A program made the position numbers and the translations under genes. A stretch of DNA of 64,000 nucleotides from Panicum virgatum (taxonomy: Eukaryota; Streptophyta; Magnoliopsida; Poales; Poaceae), in assembly GCF_016808335.1 (NCBI RefSeq), contig NC_053138.1:59426951-59490950 (forward strand). Reading direction: 5' to 3'. How positions within the stretch are numbered: position 1 is the first letter of the stretch; each line of letters opens with the position of its first letter. Positions 10,659 to 22,633 of this stretch are shown piece by piece. The notes beneath the pieces are model-generated. The model saw only the letters and a program-made list of their open reading frames with translations, had not been told where the DNA came from and searched no databases.

Positions 10659-10947
10659 TACTAATGAAGAAACTAATCTGCACAAGCATATAAGAAACAT
10701 ACAAAATAGTACATCTAAATCATACTACACGTACTCAGCTTATTATCTAACAAAAACCACATCAATCCGCTATCAATAACCTTCTTATCCCAATTAAATC
10801 TGCTAGCAATGGGGCTACGACCCCTCTCAAACCGGGACGCGATCCAACCTTGAATGGGACACTGACCCTCTTTGACCCCGACCCTTGAATCGGAACGGCG
10901 TTCCCGGGTCGTGGGACGAGGCATCGACCCCGAATTCTGTGACTATG
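10410..10947. mobile_element. 538-bp MITE with 8-bp target duplication (hAT-like)
   Basis: The 8-bp GTTCAGAC occurs at 10402-10409 and 10948-10955. The termini are inverted repeats: CATAGTCACA at the left and TGTGACTATG at the right, with further GGGTCGA words inside. No coding capacity. It contains the long AT microsatellite. It lies directly before the first recognisable kinase exon. Confidence 0.85.
10596..10656. repeat. (AT)n microsatellite, about 30 units
   Basis: An uninterrupted TA/AT dinucleotide run inside the MITE, likely to be length-variable between individuals. Confidence 0.95.
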
Positions 10948-10953
10948 GTTCAG

Positions 10954-13900
10954 ACTCTCCGAAACACTGCAGTTTGCCTCTCCCTCCATCTCTCATTGCT
11001 TGCTCACAGTGGCAAAAGGAGGAATGTATAGGGAGTGGTTCATTTGGACACGTTTACCGTGGTTTTAACAGGTACAGTACACCTCTCTCTCTCTCTCTGT
11101 GTGTGTTATGTGTTGCATGCCTTAAAAACCAAGTGTAGAGACATTCATAAATTTTCTATGATCGACAATGCAGTGAGCATGGGCAGTTTTGTGCGATTAA
11201 GGAGGTATTAGTTGTTTTGAATGATCCACGCTCAAATGAACAGCTCAAGCAATTAAATCAGGTACTTGTTACACCTTGTGTGTGTGTACACCTAGTTTCC
11301 ATTTTATGAGTATTTGTATCTCTTTTTGATTGACTGACTAAAGTGGTTTTATTTTTTGTATTGATAGGAAATATGTTTACTTAAGCTATTCTCGCACCCA
11401 AACATTGTTCAATACTATGGAAGTATTTTGGTAAGTTATATTTGACACGCCATTGCATTTGTCGCTGTGCAGCCATGCTTTCAAACATGTTTTTCCTTTG
11501 TCATGTTTCTTGTTGCATGGACAATGTTTTACTGGATCCATTTTATGATCTAGTGAGGTCATTTTTTGTAAATAATTAAATATAAATATCTCTCTTTATT
11601 CGCAAAAAATAAGTGTGAACTCATAAATAACTTATGGACCCCCCCTACTGTTTTTTGAAACCCATTTTAAAATAGATGTTAGTAAATTCTCCAAAAAAGG
11701 ACTTTCAAAATATTTATTACTTTTCTTTAAATATCTTTTCTCGAACACGCAGGAGAGCTGCGCATCTTTGTATTAAGAGAGGAAAAAAGTCCAATAACAT
11801 TCCCATCACCTTACCTTGGACTAGAGTAAGGGATGTAACTGAAACATACACCAGACTATTACAAAACAAATGAAATAAAGGGACCTGACCAATACTAGAC
11901 CTCTTCTAATTAGCAACTATAGAACTCCCTTGGCTCAGGGCAGCAAGCCCTTTGGCGCCAGAGATTTGCCATAGGTGACATTCATCTTTAAAGCTTTGAA
12001 GAGCTCCCTGCAAATTTGGTGTTGTTCCATCAAAGACACAGGCATTTCTGTGTTTCCAAATAACCCATGCACCCAGGATCACAAGTGAATTGAACCCCTT
12101 TCGTAGATGTTTTTGTAGTTTCTTCCAAGACTTCTTTCACCAGTCTGTAAATGAGCTATCTGTGTGTCTAGGTACTAATTGGGAAAGGTTCAGGGACTGG
12201 AGAATGCTGAACCAAAACTGGCGGGCGAACACACACGTAGTGAGCAAGTGTTGGACTGTCTCTTCTTCTTGGTCACACAGCGGGCAACAATCAGGGTGAG
12301 GGATCCCTCTTTTTTGCAAGTGATCAGCTGTCCAACATCGGTTACGAATGGCCAGCCAAACAAAGGTTTTACATTTGCTGGGAGCCCAAGATTTCCAAAG
12401 CCGTTTCCATGGCTCAAAGCCCACAGATCCAGCAAAGAAAGCTCTGTACGCAGATCTGGAGGAAAAAAGTCCTGAGGCTTCAAACTTCCAGTGATGGATA
12501 TCTTCAGTGTCCTGTAGTACAACATCAGTGAGCACATCCCAAAGTTCCAAGTATTCGACAAGACCCAGCCAGCCAAGAGCTCCACGAATATCCGATACCC
12601 AAGTTAGGTCAAGCAAAGCCTCCCTCACTGTCCTTGATTTTCTTAATCTTGCTGGTATGCACTTGAAAACATTAGGTGCTAAGTTTTCAATGCAGCAGCC
12701 ATGTAACCAGCGATCTGTCCAGAACAAAGTGTCATGCCCATTACCAACTGTAGTGAAAACTGACACGGTGAACAAAGCAGCAGTGTTGGGGTGGACTGGG
12801 ATCTCAAGGCCAGCCCAAGGGCGATCCGGCTTCGTTTTCTCAAACCAAAGCCAACGCATTTGTAGCGCCCAACCCATTATTTCAAGATTATGAATTTCCA
12901 AGCCTCCCAAATCTATAGGTCTCATAACCTTTTCCCAAGCCACCAAGCAGCTGCCACCATTGATTTCCTTTCTTCCTTTCCACAAAAAACTCTTCCCGAT
13001 TTTGTCCACTGCTCGGATAAACCATTTGGGGACTCTGATGGCGATCAGTAGGTAAATAGGGATGGCAGTGATAACATAACGCACCAAAACAGCTCGACCA
13101 ACCAAGCTCATTAAAGGAGCCTTCCAACCAGGAAGCTTAATGGCAATCTTCTCTATCCAGATCAGTAGATCACTTCTTCGCAGCTTTCTGTCTGAAATTG
13201 GTAGACCTAAATAAGTAGTGGGAAAGGAGGTTGTACTGCACTGAAGGGTACTGTTCACAACCTCTGCAACTTCACCATCACAATGAATCGGAATCACACA
13301 GCTTTTTTGTAGGTTTGTTCGCAGCCCTGATGCCTCCTCAAATACTTGCAATAGATTCTTAGTAATCTGCAGATCATCTTCTTCTGATCTAATAAAAAGT
13401 GCTACATCATCTGCATACAAAGATAACCGCTGACCAGTAGAGTGGAGAGGTAGGAGCAGACCTTCCGCTTCAGCTTTCATGAATAAACTGTTTAGGACAT
13501 CCATGACCAAGATGAACAGCATGGGGGAAAGTGGGTCTCCCTGCCGGAGCCCTCGTTGATGAGTAATGAAATCTCTCGGCTCTCCATTTAGAAGCACCTG
13601 AGTTGAGGCTGAGTGAAGGAGATTAGAGACGAGATTACGCCAAACAGCTCCAAAACCCAAATGTGCCAAAATCTCTAAAAGGAAAGGCCAATCTACTAAA
13701 TCAAAGGCCTTGGAAATATCTAATTTCAGAAAAAGACTTGAGATTTTGCGCCTATGTAGGATCTTGATGGTCTGTTGCACAAGCATATAGTTATCATGTA
13801 TGCACCTGCCTCTTGTGAATGCACTCTGATTTGTGGCGACCAATTTGTCAAGATAAGGAGCCAAACGATTTGCCATCATCTTGGTGACAAGCTTTGCGAA

Positions 13901-16900
13901 ACTATGCACAAGGCTAATGGGGCGATAATCCTTGGCTTCCACTGCATCAGGCTTCTTGGGAATCAGCGTAAGAAAAGCTGAATTCAGCAATTTTAGCTTC
14001 CTTGTGTCACCTTGCTGTAGACTGATGATTGCTGCCATAAAATCAGCTTTGATAATTGGCCAACAGGACTTGTAGAAACGTCCTGTAAAGCCATCCGGCC
14101 CAGGAGCTCGATCTGCCGGGAGTGATCTGATTGTTGCCCAGACCTCTTCTTCTGAGAAAGGCGCTTCCAGCTCAGATAGATCAATGCCTGCTCTGTGAAA
14201 GGCAGCAAGCTCAAGTGTTAAATCCCTGGATCTTGCCATACCCAACAAATTATCAAAGTGCTCAAAGAGTATCTAGTGTTTATCTTCTTGGGCAGTGGCT
14301 ACCCGATCGCCATCGATCAGTTTGGAGATGAAGTTTTTCCGCTTTCGGAAGCTAGCTTGCTTGTGGAAAAAGGACGTGTTCGCATCCCCATCTTTTAGAT
14401 AGCGAACCCGTGAGCGTAGCCGAGCGATCGTTCTTTCAAGGGAGGCCAGCACTAAGCAGTGTTTCTTTAGTTCACACTGCAGCCAGTTCTCCTGTCTAGA
14501 CAGATGCCGGTGATCCTGTGCAATCTCCAGATGATGCAGGACATGGCGAGCGAGAGCAAGCTGCGTTTTTACATGACCAGTTTGTTTTTGACTCCAAGAC
14601 TGTAAGGCTTTTGTGAGACGTTTCAGTTTGATGGATACTCTTTCTAGGGGGCAGCAGCACTGAACAGGCAGGTCCCAAGATTGTTGCACTGTCTCATGAA
14701 AACTCGGTAGTTTCGTCCAAAAACTCTCAAAATGAAATCTCTTTTCCCTCTGATTCCTTCTCTGAGACCTAAAATCAGCGGGCAATGATCCGACATTTCA
14801 GTGGCATGACTTTGCAAAATGTTCTCTGAATAAATGTCCTCCCAATCATTAGTACAGAGTACTCGATCTAGCTTCACCAGAGTAGGGGAATCCCTCTCGT
14901 TTGACCATGTATAACGTCTGCCAAGTAGGGGGATCTCCTTTAATTCCATCTCATTCACAAATCGACGAAATCTTCCCATCATCGCTTGATTGACATTCTC
15001 GTTGTTTTTGTCCTCAGAGCAGTAAATCATGTTGAAATCTCCAGCCAACATCCAAGGCCCAGGGCAGTATGCTCGTACCTCTCGTAATTCATCCAAGAAG
15101 GCTACTTTATCTGCATCACGCTGAGGGCCATAGACCCCTGTGAACCACCAAGGAGGGTCATTGCTGCTACTGAACAGAACTGACACAGAGTGGCCATGCA
15201 CCCGGTGATGATCTACTGTGAAAGTCCCCTCTCTCCAAGCCACCAGGATCCCACCTCTAGTTTGTTGTGCTGGTAAATACACAAAGTTAATGAATTCCTG
15301 GCCAAGAAAGGATGACACATCTCGTGCAGAAATATGTGACAACTTTGTTTCTTGAAGGCAAATCACTTCTGGTCTAGATTCATCAACCACTTTCCTCAGG
15401 TTATCCCTCCTTGCTTTGTCATTCAGACCACGTACATTCCAAATGAGGATACTAGTTCTATCCATTGGGTTAATTCTAGAACACAAGACTAGTCCCCGAA
15501 AGTACCCATCAACCCACAATTACAGGAGCAACTGCCACCCGTATTTGATCCTCGGGTGGGACTTCCCATCCAAAAAGGGCCGATAGCGCAGCTAGGTGAT
15601 CCTGCCCCAGGAGATGGTTATAAGATTTCGTATAACGATCAAGTGCTTCATCGGAGATCCGTCCTTCCTCATCAGTTAGGCCAAGTTTTCTGCACACCGT
15701 AGAGGCCGAAACTCTATCTGTTTCAGGAGGAAGTTTAGCAATTCGGCGGCTGCGGCGTGGTAGGCTGACAGGACCTGCTGTTTTGGCTCTTCTCTTCCGA
15801 ACGACGGGTGCAGGCACCAGAGCTTCCACTGGTTTTGAAACCTTGCTGATGAATTCAGCTGCTGGAGTTGGCGTTGGGGCAGTTTTCCTTGGCGTCCGGG
15901 TGTAGACTATCAGGTTGTCCGGAAGTACTCTCTGTAAAAACTCCATGCCCACCGTGGTCGCAGGTGTGCTAATAGACGAGCATGCCCCCTCGACGGCCGC
16001 ACCCGCGATATTCGCAGGGGCCGGAGGTGCATTCTCACAAGCCGAGCGCCCGACGGTGGAGAGAGGGGTAACCGGAGATGGTTCTGGTGCCGCAATGCAA
16101 GTGGTCGGGGAAGAAGTACCCGGCAGGGCCCCCGCAGCGACCGCGGAGGCTGGCGCAGGAGGAGAGGTCGCCTCCAAAGAAGCCGCCACAGAGGTGGTTG
16201 CCGGAGGTGGGTTCATCTGAGTAACGGGCGGCAGCGTAGTAATCCCCGAGGCCGCACGACGCGCATCCACCGGCGTCACTGCGCAGGCCGAGGACGCAGG
16301 CATTGTCGAAGGGGCAGCCTTGGAGATCGGGCTCGGGGGGGATCCATACGACGTAACGACCCCAAGCTGTGGGCCCGGCAGAGCAGTTAAGATCCCCGGA
16401 GATGGGGGGAACGCTTCAGGAACGGGGGAGAAGGCCGAGACGTCCGCAGTCGCAGGGTCATCAAGGAAGGCTAGCTCTCCCGCTGCGGCAACATCGTGCC
16501 CAACGCCAGCATGCGCGGCAACATCGTGCATCGCGTCCGCAGCCGCCAGCGAACCAAGGACATCAAATCCCCCAAGCACAGGACACGAGACGTCACCGTG
16601 GACCGAGCCCGAGCACCCGGTGGCCCGTGGGCCCAGCCGCGAATGCACCGGAGCGCGTTGGGTCCCATCTGATGGAGCAGACCCGTCACAATTCGCCGGC
16701 GCCGGGGAAAAAGCCGAAGGAGACTGCCGTTGGTGCCAACGAAGGTGGCCATCCTCATCAGCTGGCGGAGGGTAGGGCGGGCTACCACTCTGCGACGACA
16801 GATCGCCGATCCGCTTAGCGGTAATTTGAACAGGGTAGACAAGAGTGCGTTGTTCGTGCACCTCCCCCCCAATTGCCGGCTCCGGGATCTCGAGGTCCAT

Positions 16901-19900
16901 CACCGGTGGAATGTCCTTCGGGCTAGAACACCAGGCGACCAGATGAAGAGTTTCTCTTTGTCTATCCGTCCCGGGAAGAAGGCCGCAAGGTAGACAGTAG
17001 TCACTGAGAAGCTGTGAAGCAGTATCCATATCCCATGCATGCGCCGGAATACCACGGAGCTCGATCTCCATAGCAGAGGGGAGATTCCCTGCCGCAGAGA
17101 ACAAGAAACGCGACCAGCGCTTGACATGGAGACGCCCAGTAGAGATGATCAGCGGCCTTCCATCGTTGAAAATTCTGGACGCCGATAGCTCATCCGGTGA
17201 GATCAAGAGTAGGCTAGCAGGACCCAAGGGGAGGAGGGACAGCAAGCGTTCCTCGATCTCGAACCGCTGAGCGATAGCAGGAAGGATGGAGTCGAAAAGG
17301 CCGCCAGGATTGTCAGCGACCACCGAGATGACGAGGGCTCGTCCGGCCAATTCTTCCTCCCGCGGAGCGATGACGCTCGAACGCTGAATCACACGACGTG
17401 GCCTCTGAGAATGGCCAGCGTTAGTGATCAGGTGATCATCGTCGCTCGAAGCAGGGGAGGGGAGAACGCCTGGGGCAGGGGAGTTGGAAGATGGCTTGTC
17501 GCGGCCTCCACGACGCGTACGTTTGCGAGTTCGTCGCCGTCACTGTTCAGGGGCATCGTCGTTGCCCTGAGCGTTCGGCGCAGCCGCAGTTAGGGTGTCC
17601 ATCGGGACAGACGTCGCCGCCGCCGTAGACGAAGGCGCCACCGGCCGCCACACCGGCCTGGGCGGAGCCGTGGACGAAGGTGCCGCGCGTCGAGCAGGGC
17701 AGACGTAGGATTTATGGCCCGTTTTGTGGCAAATGAAGCACCGAGTGCGCGATACGCAAGACGCCGCCCGGTGCCGCGAGGGAGAAGCAGTTGAAGCACT
17801 TCCCTCGGAGGTCGACCGGAACGGGTCGAGGGGGTCGCCGTTCGGCGCGTCGTGCAGCCAGGCGCGTCTTCCGGCTAACCGCAGTCACCCATCCATCGGC
17901 GTCTGGCTCCACAGTAGACGACCGGCGCGGAGCACTCTGCACCACAATGCGAGGTCCGGAACCGCGAGGAGGGCTCAGCGGGGACAACGCCCTTGGCGCC
18001 GGCGGTGATGCGCGCACGGCGACACCTTGCAGCAGCGCCTCCTTGAAGGATAACGGAGTAGCACGGCCGGATTTTCCGGTGGGTGGCGTGTCGCGGTCCC
18101 AACGCTGGGCTTTGCTGCTACCCGAGGGTGTTCCCCGCACCGGAGAGGAGGTGAGGGTGGCCGCCGGACTCGGAGTGAGCGTCGGCGAGAGAAGAGTGGC
18201 CGCCGGGTCCGCGGTGAACGTCGACGGGAGGCTGGTGGGAGGTGCGGCGGTGTCGGGGAGGGGAGAGTGCGAGGGAGGCGGAAGGGTCTCCATCTGATTT
18301 GGAAAAGCTTCTTTTTTCTTTAAATATCATAATGAGCTATGTGTTTGGTCGTGCATACATGATTATGTGGTCTATATGATGACATACATCGTGCATGTAC
18401 ACCTTGAGTTAGCTTTTTCCATATAAACAATGACAAAATTGGGTAATTTAGAAGCTCATATACATCAATACTTTTGAGATATATTTTATAATGACAGAGG
18501 TAGGTAATTTAGATGCAGATGTAGGAGGCTAGGAGCTACTTTTTTATTTTTAATGATGGAGAAGGTGGATAATTTAGATGCAAATTTAGAGGGCTATATT
18601 AGATTATTTTTTTATAATGGCATACGTGGGTAGTTTAATAGGGTGTCACTTTAGACTATTTTCATAATCGTAGGTAATTTAGATATAGATTAGGGGGTAC
18701 TTGCTATTCCTGCACTGGAAAAGTTATTTTTTTTAAAAATTTTTTATTTTGAAACGGAATAGACTCCAATGGCTATTATTATTAGTGATGATTAGAGTCT
18801 ACTGAATGCATGGCAAGATGTTTCTAATTCTTATGGGGATTTGTAGGATTTATCTGTTTTCTAGCAGCATGGTGGCTCCAAAAGGAATCTCTAATTAATA
18901 AGAAGAAGATATGTGAGGGAAACATTCTGCCCATGGAAGCATGTAACTGCATATTTGTGATTTAAAGGATACTTGATTGACGCACTAATTAGGAGGGCAT
19001 AGAGTTGATAGTAGTATTATTTTCATTTAGGTGTTCATAAATCAGTAGAATATTGTGAGTGTGCAATATCTCTTGGCATAATCCATCACATGTACGAGTG
19101 AGGTCTAAATGGCATGCAAGAAAGAAGAGTAGATAATGTCTCTTTATGTGTGCTTCTGTTTGGTTCAAATTTTTGTTGTTCTTCACTCGCATTTTGCTTG
19201 GGCTTTAATCTTTGCATTATGCTTCAGTGAGCTCAAGAGTTAGTTTGCTGGTTTTACTTTTAAGGTTCAGTGTTATCAGACATTTTCTAGTTTCACTGCA
19301 AATTAGTTGGGCATGGTTTGCCTTTCTAATAGTGTATGTTTCTGTACAGACCAATGCTGCGCTTTCAATTTATATGGAATATGTTTCAGAGGGTTCAATT
19401 CATGTGTTACTTGGCAAGCATGGCCCATTTAAGGAATCTCTGATTCGCAATTACACGGCACAAATTCTCTCTGGTCTTGCTTACTTGCATGAGAGGAGAC
19501 ATATTCACAGGTCCTATACATTGTCTAAAACTGTTTGCTTATTCCATATATAGCACAAATACAATAATCATTTCATATTGATTTTATGGCAGAGATATTA
19601 AAGGAGCGAACATACTTGTGGGCTCTAACGGGATAGTCAAACTTGCTGACTTTGGTGTGGCTAAGCATGTATGCAGTTTTTCCTTTCCATCATTCAGTTT
19701 CCCTCCTGTGTCTATAGCTGTGGTTCCATTATCCTAAGATTTAGCCTGTCTTTGAGGAGTGGATGAGTATACTACTTATTTTCTCTTCTGAAATACTCTC
19801 GACCCACTGTACAAACCACATTAAGTCCTGTCTAAAAGAGTACTAGTTTGTTTATAAGTGCAGTTGAAGTTAATATTTCTCTGTTGTAATAGCATTAATG

Positions 19901-20795
19901 TAATTTTCTTATAAGGCATAAAGGCACTTACAAATTTCTTATAGAACTGTGTATCCCCCTAATTCTTCTCACATAAGAATGAAAGAAACACTTTTACAGA
20001 CCAGTTTTAGATAGTTAGTAGTGCCTTTGCTCTGCTGTGCTGGGCAGCTTAAAGATCCTTACAAACGAAGAGTTTCATTGCCTTTGCGTTGTGATGAACT
20101 TGTGTGCATAAGTGTTCTTTTTTTTTCTTGAAAGACCTGTGTGCATAAGTTACCAGCATATAGCGCGAGTTTTGTTTTCCTTTTCAAACCCCTTCATTTC
20201 ATCACTTATGTTGAAGCAGATATCAACTTTGACAGAAGCACACACTTCCAACATAGGAACACCATATTGGATGGCTCCAGAGGTGAGCTGTTTATAACAC
20301 TACATGCCCTCGTTGTCACAATCTAGTAATCTACCCTATATCTGTGAGAGTGAGTAAATTCTTATCATCGTTGGAACCCTGCAGGTTATAGTGAGTAAAT
20401 ACAGCGGTAAAGGCTATAATCTACCTGCTGACATTTGGAGCTTGGGATGTACTGTTGTTGAAATGGCAACGGGAAAGCACCCCTTGCATGGGTTCGAGGC
20501 GGTATGTTCTCGCTCGGCAGCTGCTATATATAACCGTTATGAGTGATGCTGAGTCTTCTCTGATCTTATCTTGCAGGTAGCAGCAATGTTCAAGATTGCC
20601 ACAGATACATATGAACCTGAAATCCCGGACAACTTGTCAGATGAAGGGAAAGATTTCTTGCTGCAGTGCTTGCAACGCGACCCAAGATCTCGTCCCACTG
20701 CGACTCTGTTGAAGGATCACCCTTTTGTTCGGGACTACCGTGCTGAGTTGAGCCTTCAAAACCCAGAGCTTTACTGGGAAACAAGGTTTTATTAG
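10954..20795 (+). CDS. MAPKKK (MEKK/YODA-type) kinase domain, 5' end missing
   Basis: Eight exons join in phase: 10954-11071, 11174-11261, 11368-11430, 19350-19510, 19593-19668, 20220-20282, 20385-20501 and 20577-20795. They encode an apparently intact protein kinase domain: glycine loop [10 protein letters not shown], Lys in [19 protein letters not shown] catalytic loop, LADFGVAKH, then [10 protein letters not shown] and [28 protein letters not shown] and GTPYWMAPE with the PLPP stretch just before the domain are typical of plant MEKK-group MAP kinase kinase kinases (MAPKKK3/5, YODA). The C-terminal tail after the domain is short (ELYWETRFY). No ATG starts the first exon and the usual long Ser/Pro-rich N-terminus is absent, because a MITE sits immediately upstream. 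The third intron is about 7.9 kb and contains an antisense LINE. It may be a truncated pseudogene, or the C-terminal half of a fusion with the upstream receiver gene. The conserved catalytic residues suggest recent or current selection. Confidence 0.85.
11906..15465 (-). pseudogene. LINE ORF2: endonuclease plus reverse transcriptase
   Basis: Read from 15465 down, the frame begins with an apurinic-type endonuclease ([34 protein letters not shown]) in the first 250 residues. A frameshift lies at about 14740-14790. The reverse transcriptase follows with [30 protein letters not shown] and the catalytic [11 protein letters not shown]-terminal zinc-binding segment ([15 protein letters not shown]) completes the usual L1 plan. 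In-frame stops at 14273-14275 and 12137-12139 break the frame; after the second, homology-like sequence continues to a stop at 11906. With one shift and two stops the copy cannot make a full ORF2 protein. Confidence 0.9.
15509..18293 (-). pseudogene. LINE ORF1: DUF4283 gag-like domain, zinc knuckles, Pro-rich tail
   Basis: The ATG at 18293 opens a Pro/Ser-rich N-terminus. Around 17700-17830 are two zinc-knuckle motifs (a CFNCF start and a complete [14 protein letters not shown]), but they are in different frames, so a frameshift divides them; at least one more shift lies before 17392. The long frame 17392-15509 contains the DUF4283 signature ([17 protein letters not shown]) and then a low-complexity Ala/Pro region. 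ORF1 proteins of plant L1 elements bind RNA and package the transcript. Confidence 0.85.
18428..18710. repeat. degenerate tandem repeat, about 62-bp period, in MAPKKK intron
   Basis: Words such as AATGACAGAGGTAGGTAATT and TAATTTAGATGCA recur at about 18428, 18490, 18552, 18617 and 18667 with substitutions and small indels. No coding potential. It lies just beyond the LINE's 5' end inside the same intron. Confidence 0.55.
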
Positions 20796-21214
20796 CAGTC
20801 AATGGAATCGTTTTGGCCATAACTTGTTCAAAACAAAACCGGATGTTACCGCTACCAGCCTGTAGTTACCTGAACATTTCAAAACAAACATATGGCCATA
20901 AATAAATTTGGAATGAATTTGTCCTGAGGATCATGCCGAAGCCCTCTCTTTTTTGTTTGGAAACTCTGTCACAACTCACAACCCTCTTTGAGATGGAGAA
21001 GCGTTGCTGTTAGCATTCGCTGCTGCTGATAAAAAAAAATAGGACAAGGATATCGCGCGACCCGTCACGATTACGAGGGATAGCGCGATCCCTCTGACCC
21101 GCTAAACCATCAAACTGTGTTATTATTTTTTCACCCACTTTCTATATCTTTTTAATCACAAGAGGACAAAAGATGTCGCTTTCACCGGGAAACAACTGGG
21201 AGAAAATGACACCC
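20796..21214. other. 3' flank of the kinase gene, no gene seen
   Basis: Contains the presumed 3' untranslated region and AT-rich DNA. No coding model or clear element border was found. Confidence 0.4.
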
Positions 21215-21760
21215 ATCCGGATTCTTTTTTCTTACATGCAACTTGTTTTAAAAAATGTTTTATCTTTTTCATACGATCTCCGTTTTAAATACCGATTGCA
21301 CCATTGTATTCTACACGATGATACGAACAAAACTAGATCCCACTTGCATATATTTTAAAGATATTTTGAACTAGTAGCAATTTATGTATAAATATAAGTT
21401 TTATATTATTGAAGAAGTTGCTACAATATACATATATAATATTGAAGGGGTTGCTACAGTACGTATATATAAGTTGCTAATGTGTATATAATATTAACTT
21501 AGATGCATATACATAAGTTGATATTATACACATATTAGCAACTTATATGTGTATATCATAGCAATTTTTTCGATAAACGCAAAGCTCAATTTTACACATA
21601 AGTTGCTACTATTATAAAATATTTTCAAAATATATACAAGTGGGATCTAATTTTGTTTGTCTTATTACGTAGAACACAATGGTGCAATCGATACTCAAAA
21701 CGGAGCTCTTACGATAAAGATACAATATTTTTAATAGACAAATTTTATTTGAAAAAGGAG
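21215..21760. mobile_element. long imperfect inverted repeat (foldback element)
   Basis: The stretch at about 21251-21385 and the reverse complement of about 21599-21735 match at roughly four bases in five over about 130 bp. Shared words are CGATTGCACCATTGT, TAGATCCCACTTG and TATATATTTT. The centre is AT-rich with short internal inverted copies of AAGTTGCTA. No target duplication could be fixed, so the borders are approximate. RNA copied from it would fold into one long hairpin. Confidence 0.65.
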
Positions 21761-22102
21761 GGAAGAAGAGAGACTTAAGAGCATCTCCAACAGGTTCTTT
21801 AAAAGAGACATGATAGGTAAAACTAGAAAAAAGGCAGTGAAATCACGATGCAACAGACTCGCTATCTCACCAGCTTCGCTATCTCGCTCGGAATCCCTCC
21901 GCCCTCATGAGGCATACATGCCAAGCCGTTCCGACTCGCCATCTGCTCCTCCCCCCGCGCATTCCTTCGTTCCCGCCCACGCGCTCCAGCGCCCTCAACG
22001 TCCTGCCGTCCTGAGCCATCGCCGTGATGTCCCACGGCCAGCCTCCGCCGCTCCTCCCTGCCAGTGCGGCCAGTCCCTGCCGCTCCTCCCTGTTGGCCTG
22101 CC

Positions 22103-22582
22103 TGACGGAGGTACACCAGGGTGCCTTCCCGCCGAGTAGTTATCTCCCGACTGAGTACCTACTCGGCCGGACCACTCGGCACGATATCCGGTGGACAGGC
22201 ACTCGGCTGGATGTCGGAAGGTTCCTCCGAGGATCAGGATCAAGGCACGGATACGGATTCCGGATATCTAGAGATCTTAACCGACCTGATTCCATGTAAC
22301 AACCCGAGTAGATATCCTAATTTATTTGTAACCCACGACACCTGGCCTATAAAGGCGCCGTGAGGGGACCCATAGAAAACGGATCATTCTTTCATCGTCG
22401 TCTAGCTCATACAATACACAAAACACAGGACGTAGGGTATTACGCTTCCAAGCGGCCCGAACCTGTCTAAACCCCAGCGTCATCGCGCAACCATCTAACT
22501 CTTGGCTCCAGAATCCCCCCTTCACCTACAAATCTACCGCCGAGCATACCCCTGGTGGACTTGCCGGATAAGCAATCCGACA
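22103..22582 (+). repeat. 5' LTR of the gypsy element
   Basis: TGACGG...CCGACA, with a TATAAAG box at 22348-22354 followed by the likely transcription start. It ends two bases before the primer-binding site. Confidence 0.9.
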
Positions 22583-22633
22583 GTTGGCGCGCCAGGTAGG
22601 AAAGATTTCTCAGGAGTCCTTGCAGCGAGTTCG

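Larger units (their letters stand above)
11736..18313 (-). mobile_element. full-length L1-type LINE in antisense in a MAPKKK intron
   Basis: The 15-base sequence TTTTCTTTAAATATC flanks the element at 11721-11735 and 18314-18328. Between them lie about 6.6 kb with ORF1 and ORF2 on the minus strand in the standard order, ORF1 start near the 18.3-kb end and the 3' end at about 11.74 kb. The element is almost complete: only a few frameshifts and stops are visible (see the two ORF entries). Its age therefore looks moderate. Confidence 0.92.

Noticed and set aside
10872..10953. Kinase N-terminus encoded inside the MITE
   Set aside because: The frame is open but begins at TTG, not ATG, and the residues are MITE sequence.
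15915..16818. Plus-strand ORFs opposite LINE ORF1
   Set aside because: Shadows of the Ala/Pro-rich minus-strand ORF1.
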